From contig JAWKSZ010000003.1 of assembly GCA_041402045.1 (NCBI GenBank), positions 1 to 64,000 on the forward strand: 64,000 nt of DNA. The letters are read 5' to 3'. The DNA is from JAGQRJ01 sp041402045. Its GTDB lineage: Bacteria > Planctomycetota > J058. The number at the start of each line of letters is the position of its first letter. The stretch's first letter is position 1. A program made the translations under genes and the position numbers. This document shows positions 25,349 through 35,500 of this stretch, in pieces. Below the pieces are notes generated by a model. That model had not been told where the DNA came from and searched no databases. It saw only the letters and a program-made list of their open reading frames with translations.

Positions 25349-25597
25349 GGCTCACCGGTGAATGTGAATGACTCTAGAATATTTACTGATTCGTCCTTCT
25401 GAGTGTGAGAGGCCTCGTGGCTACTCGACGCGTTTCGTCGCCAGCGGTCGATCATACCGTGGGCTGTGTCGCAGCTTCGAAGACGCTACCCTCCCACACT
25501 CCGCCAGAGTGCATTCCGATCACATCTTGCATCGTACATACCGATCGCAACGAAGGGAATGACATAAACGCGGCCTGGCGCGCCAAGCTGGGATCCG

Positions 25598-25880
25598 AGG
25601 CGTGCCCCCGTCCCGAACCTACGGACGGGGGAGCCCGCAGCAGCGGGCCGGCTAGGCAACTGTGCACCCGCGGTCAGCGGCCAGAGGGCGCCCCCGCGAG
25701 TCCCCTGATCTCACCGAGGGCCCCAAAACCCGACTTCGGCCGTTCGGTGAACTCGATCGAGGGTGTCGAGCCCACCCTTGTCGAGTTCGGTGAACTCGAT
25801 CGCAGGGGGTCAAACCTACCCTTGTCGAGTTCGTGCGGTCGAGGCGTGCCCCCGTCCCGGACCTACGGACGGGGGAGCGG
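25598..25880. repeat. Mosaic repeat unit U1: two palindromes P and two hairpin units
   Basis: Palindrome P lies at 25605-25631 and again at 25849-25875 (stem CCCCCGTCC/GGACGGGGG, 9-base loop). Between them a junction segment starting GCAACTGTG (25656) and ending CCAAAACCCGACTTCGG matches 26801-26886. Then come 43-base hairpin units, with TCGAGTTCGGTGAACTCGA complete at 25781-25799. The gap 25349-26051 holds no gene that I can support. Confidence 0.7.
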
Positions 25881-25902
25881 CCCGCAGGGCCGTCAGCTCG
25901 GG

Positions 25903-26040
25903 ACTCGACTTCGCCGGGGTCATGGTGTGTACTCGGGGCACGGCGGGGCTGCTGGACGGTAGCCCCTTCGATCGACTGCTCTGGCGCGGGAGACTTGGGG
26001 TCGCGAACCTTCAAAACTGCCTCGTCTGACCAATGGGATC
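25903..26040. repeat. Dispersed repeat C, copy 1
   Basis: The sequence from ACTCGACTTCGCCGG through GTGTACTCGGGG and GGCTGCTGGACGGT matches 28989-29055. It ends with the core GTCGCGAACCTTCAAAACTG followed by CCTCGTCTGACCAATGGGA, which occurs twice more at 29105-29145 and 29152-29193. This copy ends about a dozen bases before the start of the 206-residue gene. Confidence 0.7.
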
Positions 26041-26051
26041 TTTCGGCCTTC

Positions 26052-26672
26052 ATGAGCGATTCTCGACTCCATAAGCTCAAGCGCGATTGGGAGAGCGACG
26101 GGTCTGTGGCAGCAGAGGCCGCGTATCTTCAAGAGCGCGTGCGGGTAGGCGACCTACGGCTAGAACAGGTGAAGCTAGCTGCGCTTTGCGGCCACGTAGC
26201 GGCTGCTCAGGTTGCCAAGGTATCCCCTCCACCCGACTTCACCCAGTGGGCACAAGACCTATCTGCTCTTGGCGGACCGACTTCGGTCCGCGCTGCCGTC
26301 GGGGCAGCAAGCCTAGTCGTCGACCTGTGGAGAGGGCCCTCTGAGGCTACCCCCCCAGTGACGGCCCTTCAGGCTCTGGTCGCTTGGTTGGCAAGCGACA
26401 TGCTATCCACCGTCCCAGAGCATGTTGAAGAACTGTGCTTTTTAGCCATGGCCGCGGGGCGAGAACTCGCTGGTCCAGGTGCACCGAGCCCCAAGGAAGA
26501 GGCCGCGATGGCTATCGCTGAGAGCGTCATGTGCTTGAGGTATCCTCCGGTCCTCGACAAGATCTTTGCGCGCGTCCTCTATTGCCTGGAGGACGACTCT
26601 TGTGCGCGTGCAAAGGTTCGTTCTTCGGTGGAACAGGAACTGATTAGTTGGGTTCTTGCTAGTCCCTCTTAG
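26052..26672 (+). CDS. Soluble protein of unknown function, possible orphan immunity-type gene
   Basis: 206 residues from ATG 26052; longer in-frame starts would translate repeat C and are rejected. No signal peptide or membrane helix. The N-terminal pattern (KRDWESDGS, AAYLQERVRVGDL, KLAALCGHVAAAQV) recalls a family of helical proteins with W-x-D, ER-x-R-x-GDL and LAA-x-x-GH motifs that I remember from myxobacteria and planctomycetes; their function is not known to me. The C-terminal half is also helical. GC is lower than the chromosome around it. Repeat C lies directly upstream and palindrome P downstream, so the gene looks like a cassette between repeats. A role as immunity protein is inference only. 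Confidence 0.6.
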   Translation: MSDSRLHKLKRDWESDGSVAAEAAYLQERVRVGDLRLEQVKLAALCGHVAAAQVAKVSPPPDFTQWAQDLSALGGPTSVRAAVGAASLVVDLWRGPSEATPPVTALQALVAWLASDMLSTVPEHVEELCFLAMAAGRELAGPGAPSPKEEAAMAIAESVMCLRYPPVLDKIFARVLYCLEDDSCARAKVRSSVEQELISWVLASPS

Positions 26673-26721
26673 GCTTCCATATCAGGCTTCCATATCAGCT
26701 TTGGTAGTTGCTCAAGATGCG

Positions 26722-26886
26722 CTCCGTCCCGAACCTACGGACGGGGGAGGGGAGCGGCCCGCAGGGTTGCGCCAGCGGAGGACCGCAGCAGGCCGGTTGG
26801 GCAACTGTGACCCCGCGGTCAGTCTGCCAGGAGGCGCCCCCACGAGTTCCCTGATCTCACCGAGGGCCCCAAAACCCGACTTCGGC
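26722..26886. repeat. Mosaic repeat unit U2: palindrome P and junction segment
   Basis: Palindrome P with a weaker left arm (CTCCGTCC 26722-26729, GGACGGGGG 26739-26747), then GCGGCCCGCAGGG and the junction segment beginning GCAACTGTG (26801) that matches 25656-25740. It leads straight into the tandem hairpin array. Confidence 0.65.
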
Positions 26887-27290
26887 CGTTCGGTGAACTC
26901 GATCGAGGGGGTCGAACCTACCCTTGTCGAGTTCGGTGAACTCGATCGAGGGTGTCGAACCTACCCTTGTCGAGTTCGGTGAACTCGATCGAGGGTGTCG
27001 AACCCACCCTTGTCGAGTTCGGTGAACTCGATCGCAGGGGGTCGAACCTACCCTTGTCGAGTTCGGTGAACTCGATCGCAAGGGGTCGAACCTACCCTTG
27101 TCGAGTTCGGTGAACTCGATCGAGGGGGTCGAACCTACTCCCGTCGAGTTCACCGAACTGCCGCGTTGCGATTCTGGGCGAGTGCGCCAGTTCCCCGAAC
27201 TCGCTGTACTGGGTCGAACCTCCTTGCTCGAGTTCCTGGAACTCACTGTACTGGGTCGAACCTACCCCCGACCGAGATCACGGGTTTTAT
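26885..27290. repeat. Tandem array of ~43-base hairpin units
   Basis: Unit: a perfect hairpin TCGAGTTC-GGT-GAACTCGA, then TCGAGGGGGTCGAACCTACC and CTTG. Full hairpins lie at 26927-26945, 26970-26988, 27013-27031, 27057-27075 and 27101-27119, a spacing of 43-44 bases; a partial one starts the array near 26888. Two decayed units (GAGTTCACCGAAC near 27147, GAGTTCCTGGAACTC near 27230) carry compensatory changes that keep a stem. The array ends about 150 bases before the transposase start. No spacer variation, so not CRISPR. Confidence 0.8.
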
Positions 27291-27445
27291 GACTCCTGCT
27301 TGGGGGGAGGTCGTGTGGGTCCGTTGGGCAAATCTTGCCCAACGGGTTCACCTGGGGTGACCTGCACCTGAACCGTGCCCGCCCGCGGCAAGCGTTTGCC
27401 CTCGAGGAACGCCTCGTGCCTCTCAGTCCGCCGGCTGGAGGCCTC

Positions 27446-28492
27446 ATGACCGACCCTCGCCGCGTGCTCCACGGGCAGATCCACCTGGTGACGGCTCGCT
27501 GCTCCGAGCGCAGGTTCCTGCTCAAGCCCTGCAAGGCAACCAACGAGATCTTCAAGTATGCCCTCGCCCGCGCGCTCCAGCTCACCTCGGTGGAGCTCTA
27601 CGCGATCACGGTGCAGGGGAACCACTTCCACGCCAAGGTCGGCGACCCCAAGGGAGAGTTGCCGAGGTTCATGGAGGTCCTGGACCTCCTGACCGCGCGC
27701 GCCCTGAACGCGCACTGGGGGCGGGGTGAGCGCTTTTGGTCCTCGGACCCCTACAGCAACGTCGAGATCCACGACGAGGAGACCCTCGTCCGCGAGCTGG
27801 TCTACCTCTATACGAACGCCGTCAAAGACGGCTTGGTCGAGCGCCCCGAGCAGTGGCCAGGCTTCTCGACTCGTCCTGAGGACATGGGGACCTTGCCGAT
27901 CCTGGTGCCGCGCCCGGACTACGCGTTCTTCGGAGGCAAGCGAGCCAAGCGCTGGATCGCGCGGGGCTCTATGACGCCGGCGGAGGTTCGCAAGGCGGAG
28001 GCCGAGCGTGAGCAGGCCGAGGCCCGCGATCGTGAGGACGGCGTTCGGGTGCGCGAACCACGCAGCACCCTCCCGGACGTGATCCCGCTCGAGGTGAAGG
28101 TCCCGTCCCTGATCCCGCCCGAGCGCCACGAGGCCTTCCGCCAGCACGTGCGTGCCGCCGTTGAGCAGGAGATCGACCGGATCCACGCCCACCGGAAGGC
28201 CGAGGGCAAGCACGCCTTCCTGGGCGTCGCCAGGATCCGCGCGGTCAAGTGGTGGCAGTCCGCGGGGGACACCTTCCCCTCCTTCGGTCTCAACCCGCGG
28301 ATCGCGAGCGGGAACGAGGAGGGCGAACGCCAAGAGCTGCTGCGCGGCCTCAAGGCCTGGCGGGAGGCATACCGAGCCGCCCTAGCCCTATGGCAAGACG
28401 GCGACTACCAGGTCGAGTTCCCGCTCGGCACCTACGGGAAGCACAAGGTCGACAAGTGCCAGCTCGCGACGGAGCTGATCCTGCGCGCCTAG
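27446..28492 (+). CDS. REP-associated-type HUH/Y1 transposase
   Basis: 348 residues from ATG 27446, with GGAGG four bases upstream. The Y1 transposase hallmarks are present: an HUH motif HFH (residues about 59-61, in VQGNHFHAKVGD, where the family often has MPNHVHLL) and the catalytic Tyr region LVYLYTNAVKDGLVERPEQW (about 117-136), which matches the usual YIHLNPV..GLV pattern. N-terminal VLHGQIHLVTARC fits the first strand. The C-terminal 150 residues (from about 190) are an Arg/Glu-rich extension longer than in IS200 enzymes, as in the RAYT group that is tied to REP palindromes. Its DNA is as GC-rich as the host. Repeat A copy 2 begins about 30 bases after its stop and the hairpin array precedes it, so these may be its substrates. 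Confidence 0.8.
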   Translation: MTDPRRVLHGQIHLVTARCSERRFLLKPCKATNEIFKYALARALQLTSVELYAITVQGNHFHAKVGDPKGELPRFMEVLDLLTARALNAHWGRGERFWSSDPYSNVEIHDEETLVRELVYLYTNAVKDGLVERPEQWPGFSTRPEDMGTLPILVPRPDYAFFGGKRAKRWIARGSMTPAEVRKAEAEREQAEARDREDGVRVREPRSTLPDVIPLEVKVPSLIPPERHEAFRQHVRAAVEQEIDRIHAHRKAEGKHAFLGVARIRAVKWWQSAGDTFPSFGLNPRIASGNEEGERQELLRGLKAWREAYRAALALWQDGDYQVEFPLGTYGKHKVDKCQLATELILRA

Positions 28493-28520
28493 CCCGCTCG
28501 CGCTCGAGCCAGCCGCACGT

Positions 28521-28735
28521 CTCGCGGCCTCAGAGAGCCTGATCCGAGAGGGTCAGGCCCGGCGGCGGCATGTACGCGCTCCTCGCGTCACGCGGCGTCT
28601 CAGCGTGCCTGAGCGGGCTCCTGGCGGACCAATCTGCGGCTCCTGGGCGAGCGGCCGGCGTTGGATTCATGCGGTCGAGGCGTGCCCCCGTCCCGAACCT
28701 ACGGACGGGGGAGCGGCCCGCAGGGCCGCCCTGAA
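28521..28735. repeat. Long dispersed repeat A, copy 2 (contains double palindrome)
   Basis: Matches 24362-24560 over about 200 bases. It ends with palindrome P (CCCCCGTCC 28685-28693, GGACGGGGG 28703-28711) and directly after it a second hairpin, GCGGCCC (28713-28719), loop GCA, GGGCCGC (28723-28729). The pair looks like a REP/BIME-style double hairpin. 28736-28988 shows no gene or repeat that I can name. Confidence 0.75.
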
Positions 28736-28988
28736 CTGCCTCCATTCCTTGATATGTAGGGACTTGAACATGGGACTACTCTCTCGGTTGACGCGACTCC
28801 GCCCCGTGGCCGGGGAATGCAAATCTCAGCCCCACCCTACTACTCATGCCGAAGCTCCACGATCATCCTCCCTATCGCTCCGGCCCCTGAGGTCGGCTCC
28901 CGCGAGGGCGAGATCGTCGTCGACGAGCGCCTCGGTGGCCTGCTTTGCCCCTACCGCCGTCGTCCGGCTGCCTGACTCCACCATTCCA

Positions 28989-29197
28989 GACTCGACTTCG
29001 CCGGGCTCATGGCGTGTACTCGGGGTGTGGCGAGGCTGCTGGACGGTCCAGTGGCTCCTAGATCGAGAGCTCTGGCGTGGGAGGACTCTGGCGTGGGAGG
29101 ATTGGGGTCGCGAACCTTCAAAACTGCCTCGTCTGACGAATGGGACCCTTCGGGTCGCGAACCTTCAAAACTGTCTCGTCCGACCAATGGGACCCTT
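28989..29197. repeat. Dispersed repeat C, copy 2 with a doubled core
   Basis: Matches 25903-26040 and carries the core GTCGCGAACCTTCAAAACTG twice (29105-29145 and 29152-29193), separated by CCCTTCGG. It ends about eight bases beyond the stop of the candidate immunity gene (29205), that is, immediately downstream of the RHS-immunity pair. Confidence 0.7.
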
Positions 29198-29204
29198 CGG
29201 GCCG

Positions 29205-29558
29205 TTAGCCAACGGGATCCTTGGCCGGATACACCCGATAGAGCAATATTGGCAGGTTGCGGCTTGCAAGCGAAACGGCCCTGATGATCAAAAAGAGTGT
29301 CGCGTCCTCAAGGTCGGGGACGCGATGGAGTTTCCAGCGTAGCTGTGTACCGTTGTTTCGGTTCAAAACGAGCACATCCTCGTCGAGCTCATGGTGCCAA
29401 GACCCTTCATGTGACTCTTGTGATTGCTCTCGCGCTACCTTCCATGAGTAGGAACCGTCGCGGCGTAGACAGACGTGGTAACTCCAACAGGCCGCGCCAA
29501 TGGTGTACTGGCAGGCGCGCCAGGTGCCAATGCACTCTGAGGTGGGCTGGTCATCCAT
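29205..29558 (-). CDS. Candidate immunity protein for the RHS toxin tip
   Basis: 117 residues from ATG 29558, only two bases after the stop of the RHS gene, with GAGG in the end of that gene as ribosome site. No signal peptide, so cytoplasmic, as expected of immunity proteins. The sequence reads like a small beta-barrel: GTWRACQ, CLRRDGSYSWKV, HEGSWHHELDEDVLVLNRNN and LRWKLHRV. GC is much lower than in the RHS core and similar to the toxin tip. I do not know the family; the assignment rests on position (immediately after the tip, same strand) and composition. Its stop abuts repeat C. Confidence 0.65.
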   Translation of the reverse strand: MDDQPTSECIGTWRACQYTIGAACWSYHVCLRRDGSYSWKVAREQSQESHEGSWHHELDEDVLVLNRNNGTQLRWKLHRVPDLEDATLFLIIRAVSLASRNLPILLYRVYPAKDPVG

Positions 29559-29560
29559 AC

Positions 29561-32500
29561 TTACCTCGGGTCGAAGATCTTAAATCCAGATTTCAGGATT
29601 CGGTCTACCACCGCCTCTTCGATTTCCTTGTTCTGGGCTGCAGTTAGTGTCTTCCCAAAGAGGTTACGTTGAACCAGCTGGTGGAAGTGCTGCAGCTCTT
29701 CCATGATATAGCCCGCTTCGAGGTGTGGGAAGCGCTCATGGATTTCGCGGCTGACTCGAATGCTCCCCGTGATCGTGTCTATCTCGGCCCCTGGAATCCC
29801 GTCGACATACTCAATGCGCGCACAGTCCCCAACCTTGCCTCTCCAAAACGCCTCAAGTCTTGACCTTACCTTGGCCGCAAGCGCGGGATTGCTCACAACG
29901 TATTCCCGATGGCCGAAGAGAGTTCGTCCCGCCCTTCGGGCTGCTTTCGCGACGGGGATGACCGCTCGGCGGACCTTAGAGCCCGCTCGACGGAACGTCT
30001 TGATGATTGTAGGAACCTGTATCCCTAGCTTGATTACCTTTCGGAGCGCGATCAGGGCTGCGCCCAAGCCCTCACACCCACCTGGATCGGGGATAACGAC
30101 AGCACCAGTCATGATTGCAGCGTCGACTTCGTCCGGCCTTACCGCTTCGCCTGCAATGTCAAGCGCGTCGTCGAGCTTTTCTGCAAAATTGTCTGTTTCT
30201 TCCGTGAAGAAGTACCTCAGGCGTGCGAGATACTCGAAGCCCGGCTGCAGTCCGAAGGGATCTCGGTAAGAAGCTGGGGCAGAGCCCGCATAGGCGTAGC
30301 TACTTCCCACGTTCCCCGGATCCCACACCGGGTCCCGCTGCACGAACCGCCCGTTCGCAGGGTCGTAGTAGCGGTTCCTGAAGTAATACAACCCCGTCTC
30401 AGGGTCCAATCGCCGCCCCTGGAACCCATAGGGCGTCGCCCCCATGACCGTGGGCTGCTTAGCCTCGTCGAGCACCTCCCCGTAGTCGCTGTAGAACCGC
30501 TTCTCGACGACGCCCCCCGCCCCGTTGGTCACCGCCACCACGTCGCAGCGGGCGTTCTGGTGCACGTAGAACTGCTGCCCGCCCTTGTCCATGCGGACGA
30601 GCTCGTCGACGTACACGGGGTTCCACACGAACGTGGCGTTCGACGCCCCACTCTCTTCGCACACCTGCCAACCGTCGTAAAAGAAGCTCGTGGTCTCGCT
30701 GCTGGCGAACACGGTCTTCCCCGCCCGCCGGTTGTCCGAGAAGTAGACGTATTGCGAGATGGGTGTGGATGAGGCCTTGTTGGTCGCCCCCACCAAGCGG
30801 TTCTTGTAGTCGAACAGGAACAGCCGCGTCCCGTCGTCCCGCAGGTTCCCGTTCTCGCTGTGCGCCCGGCTCACCCCCCCCATCGACGTGTACTCGTTGA
30901 CCTCGTTGACCCCATGGGCCACCGCGGTCACGCCATTGCTGGCCCGAGTCTGCTCCACGGTCCGCCGGTTCCCGACCCCGTCGAGGGTGTAGCTCTGCAG
31001 CTCCAAATCCCGCCGCACGCCCCCGGACCCACCGACGTCGTAGGCCGACCCCGTGACCCGATACGCCGAGTCATGCGTGAACCGGTCCTCCATGCCGAAG
31101 TCGTCGTTCCGCCGCTCGGACGTCAGCACGTTGGCGCGGTTGTAGGCGTATTCCCGGTCCACGAACGCTACGCCACCCGGCGTCAGGTGCCGCAGCCGCG
31201 TGATCCGCTTGACCGCGTCGTAGCCAATGTCCACGTTCCCGGCGTCGTTCAAGAACGAGAACACGGTCCCGTTCCCCATGGTCCGCCGCAGCTCGCGGTA
31301 CCCGGGCCCGATCCAGTCGCTCGTCGCGATCGTCCCTCCGCCGTCGCTCACCGCCACGACCCGGTCGATCGCGTCAAAGCTCTGCGAGACCACCCGGCCG
31401 CCGGGGTACGTACACGACAGCCGCTTGCCGTCGCCGGCATACACGCAGCTCACCGGCGTCCCGTTGAAGCGCTCCTCGAGCTTCCGCCCCAAGGAGTCCC
31501 ACACCAGCTCGCACACCTGGTCGGGCGCCGGCCCGTTGTCGTCCATGCTCCGCGTGAGCCGGGAGAGCCCGTCGTACTGGAACGTCTCCTGGGTCGTCCC
31601 GCCGACCCCGGCCGCCCGCGCCACGTCGATCTGCACGACCCGGTTGAGCACGTCGTAGCTCCGCGTGCTCACGGTTCCGTTGGGATCGGTCACCGTCCGC
31701 ACGTTGTCGTCGCGATCGAACCCGTAGACCCACACTCCGCCGTCGGCGTTCTCCTGGCGCACCTTGCGATCCAGCGCGTCGAACACGAACCGCGTGCGGT
31801 TCCCCTTGTCGTCGACGATCCCGGTCACGTTGGAGTTGCGGTCGTATTCGTAGCCGAGCGAGATCTGCCCGTCGGGGTTGCTCGCGTTCCCCAGGTCCAG
31901 CGCCCCGCCGCCAACGCCGCCCACCCGCAGGTCGATCAACTGCCGCACCTGCCGATTCAGCCCGTCATAGAAGTAGGACACGGTGTTCCCAGCCGCGTTG
32001 ATCGTCCCCGGGAAGATCCCCAGCGGATCCGCCACCGGCGCCCCGACCGGGTCACTCCTCACCACGAGGTTGTCCCGGCTGTCGTACCCAAACCGCGTGG
32101 TCTGCCCGGCGTTGTCGGTCGCCCTGACCAGCCGGTCCAACTGATCCCACACGTACCTCGTGACGAACACCTCGTCCGCCACGAGCGCGCTCTTCTCCAC
32201 ACTCGTGACCACGAGCGGGTTCGAGTTCGGGTCGTAGACCGTGCTCACCGAGTTCCCGAGGGCGTCCTCCTGCAGCACCACCCGACTGACCCCGTCGTAG
32301 ACCACCCGCGAGACCTCGCCGTCGTCCTCCTGCACGAAGGTCCGCCGCGAGAGCGCGTCGAACTCGACGAACGAGGTCACGACCCCGTCGGAGTTCCCGT
32401 CGAGCAGTTGCACCGGCCGCACCGGCGAGAACCCGCCCGCCAGGAACAGGTCCTGATCGACCTGGAACACGCGCCCCAGCTCGTCGTGCAGGAACCGCGC

Positions 32501-35500
32501 CTGCTGCAGGAGCACGTTCGCCCCGCCGCCCGCCGGGTGGCCCTCCACCCGCGACGCCAGCACGTTCCCGGCCACGTCGAACTCGGTCGCCGCCACGTTC
32601 CCCAACGCGTCCACGACCCGCACCAAGCGGTCGAACCCGTCGTACGCGAACGCGGTGACCTCCCCGCCGCCGATCCCGTCGGTGTCCTCGGCGTCGATCA
32701 CCCGCGCGCGATTCCCGTTCAAGTCGTAGTCCACGGTCACCGTGCTCGCGTCCGGCGACCCGAACCCGCGGGTCACGCGGAACGGCAGGTGCCGCTCGTC
32801 GTACTCCGTGGACACCACGTTCCCCCGCGGCAACGTGACCTGGGTCAGCCGCTCGCTGGGGTCGTAGGCATAGACCGTGGTATGCGTGACCGACCCGGTC
32901 ACCTCCTGGTTCACCTGCCGCGGGTTCCCGAGCACGTCGTACAACGTGGTCGTGCGAATCCAGGCCCCGACCCCCTGAGTGGTCGAGTCCCGGTTCTCGA
33001 CCTCGCTCACGACGACCCGCCCTGACGCGTCGTAGAACGAGCGCGCCCGGTAGCCGTACGCCTGCTCCCCGGTCACGAGGTGCCCCGACGCCACCGCCGC
33101 GACCACGCTCGCCCCGCGGGTGACCTGCACGACCTCGTTCAGCGTGTTGTATTCCACCCGGGTCTCGACCCCGCGCGGGTTCCGGACCCGCACGACGTTG
33201 CCGACCGCGTCGTAGTCCAGCTCCGTGCGCAGCCCCGCCGGCGGCGCCGACGCCGTCCGCCGATAGGACCCCTCGGCGTCCTGCACGATCGCCCGGGGAT
33301 ACCCGGTGGCCCCAGTGTCGACCCCGATCAACGCGCTCCCCGAGCGCAGCCCGTCGCCGTCGGGGTCGTCGCCCGGGTTGTACTCCACGCGCTGCACGTT
33401 GCCTTCGGGGTCGATCGTGCGCACGAGCTGCCCGCGGTCGTTGTATTGCAGCTCGGTGACCACGGTCTGGGTGGTCGTTCCCCGGAGCGCGGCCTCGTTG
33501 CTCCCCGCGCGCAGCTCGACGTCGGGTGCCTCCACCCGCACCGGGAGCCCGGCCACCTGGTCCACACGCCCGTCGGCGTTCAGGTCGCCCAGCCCGCGCG
33601 GCACTCCGCTGAGGTCGATTCCAAACTCGACGGCCTGGGGCACGACCCCGCTGCCCTCCTGGTAGTCGTAGAACGTGCGCGCGGTATACCGCTCCGCCGA
33701 CCACGTCCCCAGCGGCGGGACGAACGTGGGGTCGTTCCCGCGGGGGTCGGTCACGCTCGCGACCCGGTTGTAGAGCGGCTCGTAGGTGAAGGTCGTGACC
33801 AGGTCCGCGGTCGCCCCCCCGCTGCCGTCGCCCCGGGGCCCGGCGATCCGCCGGACCTCGACCACGTTCTGCTCCGCCGCCCGCGACCCGCTCCCGTACA
33901 CGTAGCGGACCTCGTTGCCCTCGGGGTAGACGATCCGCGTGGTCTGCCCGTCGGCGTCGAACTCGCGCTGGGTGACGTAGGCCGCGGGCTCGCCGGGGCG
34001 CAGGCCCTTGGTCAGCCTTCGCGTGAGCACGTGGTGGTGCAGCTCGTTGACGAAGTACTCGTAGACGCTGCCGTCGCGCTCGGTGATCGTGGCCTTGCCG
34101 CGGAGCACGCTGGGGTCACCCAGGGGCACGCTCTCGTTCAGCGCCTCGTACTCGAACGTGGTCGTCCCGCCCGACGCCAAGGCCCCGCCGGGGTCGCCCA
34201 CGGTCTCGGCGATCACCTTGTCGAAGGTCGCGGGGTCGCCGGGGTCGGTCCCGTAGACCCACTGCACCGCAGGCGGCCCGCCGTTCAGCACCTCGTTCGG
34301 GTAGTAGATCGCGACGAGGTTCCCGTTGAGCCGCGCGTCGGCGAACCCGCTGGAGTACACGTAGCGCCGGGTGCGCCCCTGGGGGAAGTCGTTGCCGGTC
34401 GAGGTCCCGATCACCGGCGGGGTGGTGACCGAGGTCAGCATGCCGTCGGTGTAGCCGTACGCCACCCGGCGCCCGGCGAAGTCCTCGACGGCCATGAGCC
34501 GCCGCTCCCCGTCCACGTCCTCGTGCAGGTAGCGCAGCTCGCGCCCGTAGGCGTCGACCACGGTCTCGAGCTCGCCCATGGCGTTGTGGAGGTAGCGGGT
34601 GGCGTTGCCGTTGGGGTCGGTGCGCTCGGCGAGGCGCCCGTCGGCGCCGTAGATCGTGAGCATGCCGCTGGGCTCGCGGCGGTAGAAGCGCCCGTCGGCG
34701 CCCTCGATCAGAGTATCGAAGAAGCCCGTGGGGCTCCTGAAACTGCCGTCGGGCTGGCGCACGTAGCGCGCGGGGTAGCCCATGGGGTCGGTGAGGATCC
34801 GGTCCTGGCTGCCGTCGACGGGGCAGAGGGACTCCTCGTTGCAGTGGATCCAGCCCGGGCCCAAGGACCCGTCGAACTGGGTCCGCGTTCGGTGCGTGCG
34901 GGAGTGCATGAGGCCGCCGGCGCCGCGTCCGGGCACGCCCAGGTCGGTCTCCCGTTGCAGGTGCTCGCCTTCGGCGACGTTGATCGAGGAGCCCGCCGCG
35001 CTTTGAGCTCCGCCCTCGTTGGCGGGCTGCTGAGTTTCGTCGTCTTCCTCGGTCGGGCAGCCCCACATGCAGGTGGAGGGCGCCACGGTGTTGGAGCCGT
35101 TCTTGTTCTCGCCCTCGTTCCCGGGGTCGAAATCGGAGCAGTTGGGCTTCGTAGGGTCGCCGTTGACCATGGTCCCGCCGTCGTAGGTGACTCCCGGATT
35201 GAACAGGTGCCAGCCCGGCGCCTGCACGCCCTGCCCGGGGTCGGTCTCGATCCACAGCCCGTCGGCCGACACGGTCATGCTGGCCGAGACCTCGAACTGC
35301 CCGGTGTCGTGGTTGAAGCTGTAGAGCGCGGTCTGGCTCCCCGGCGGGAGGCCGTCGAGGTTCGGGAAGCGCACGGCCACGGGCACGTCGAAGTTCGTCG
35401 GCCCGTCGCTCTGGACCGTGATCACGATTGCGGTGCTGAGCCATGGCGGGAGCTCGCCCGGGAGGCGGTCCGGGGGCACCGGCGCGATCCCCACGCTCCC

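Noticed and set aside
25405..25962. Open frames of 185 and 88 codons over the mosaic repeats
   Set aside because: They translate palindromes and junction segments, change with every repeat copy, and lack ribosome sites.
26885..27150. CRISPR array at the 43-base tandem repeats
   Set aside because: Units are joined without unique spacers, each unit is one hairpin plus a constant linker, and there are no cas genes.
24362..29197. The repeat island as an integrated phage or IS composite transposon
   Set aside because: There is no integrase, no phage structural gene and no terminal inverted repeat or target-site duplication; the only mobile gene is a single Y1 transposase.
28605..29342. A 245-codon plus-strand open frame after the transposase
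   Set aside because: It covers repeat A, repeat C and the antisense of the candidate immunity gene, and has no protein-like character.
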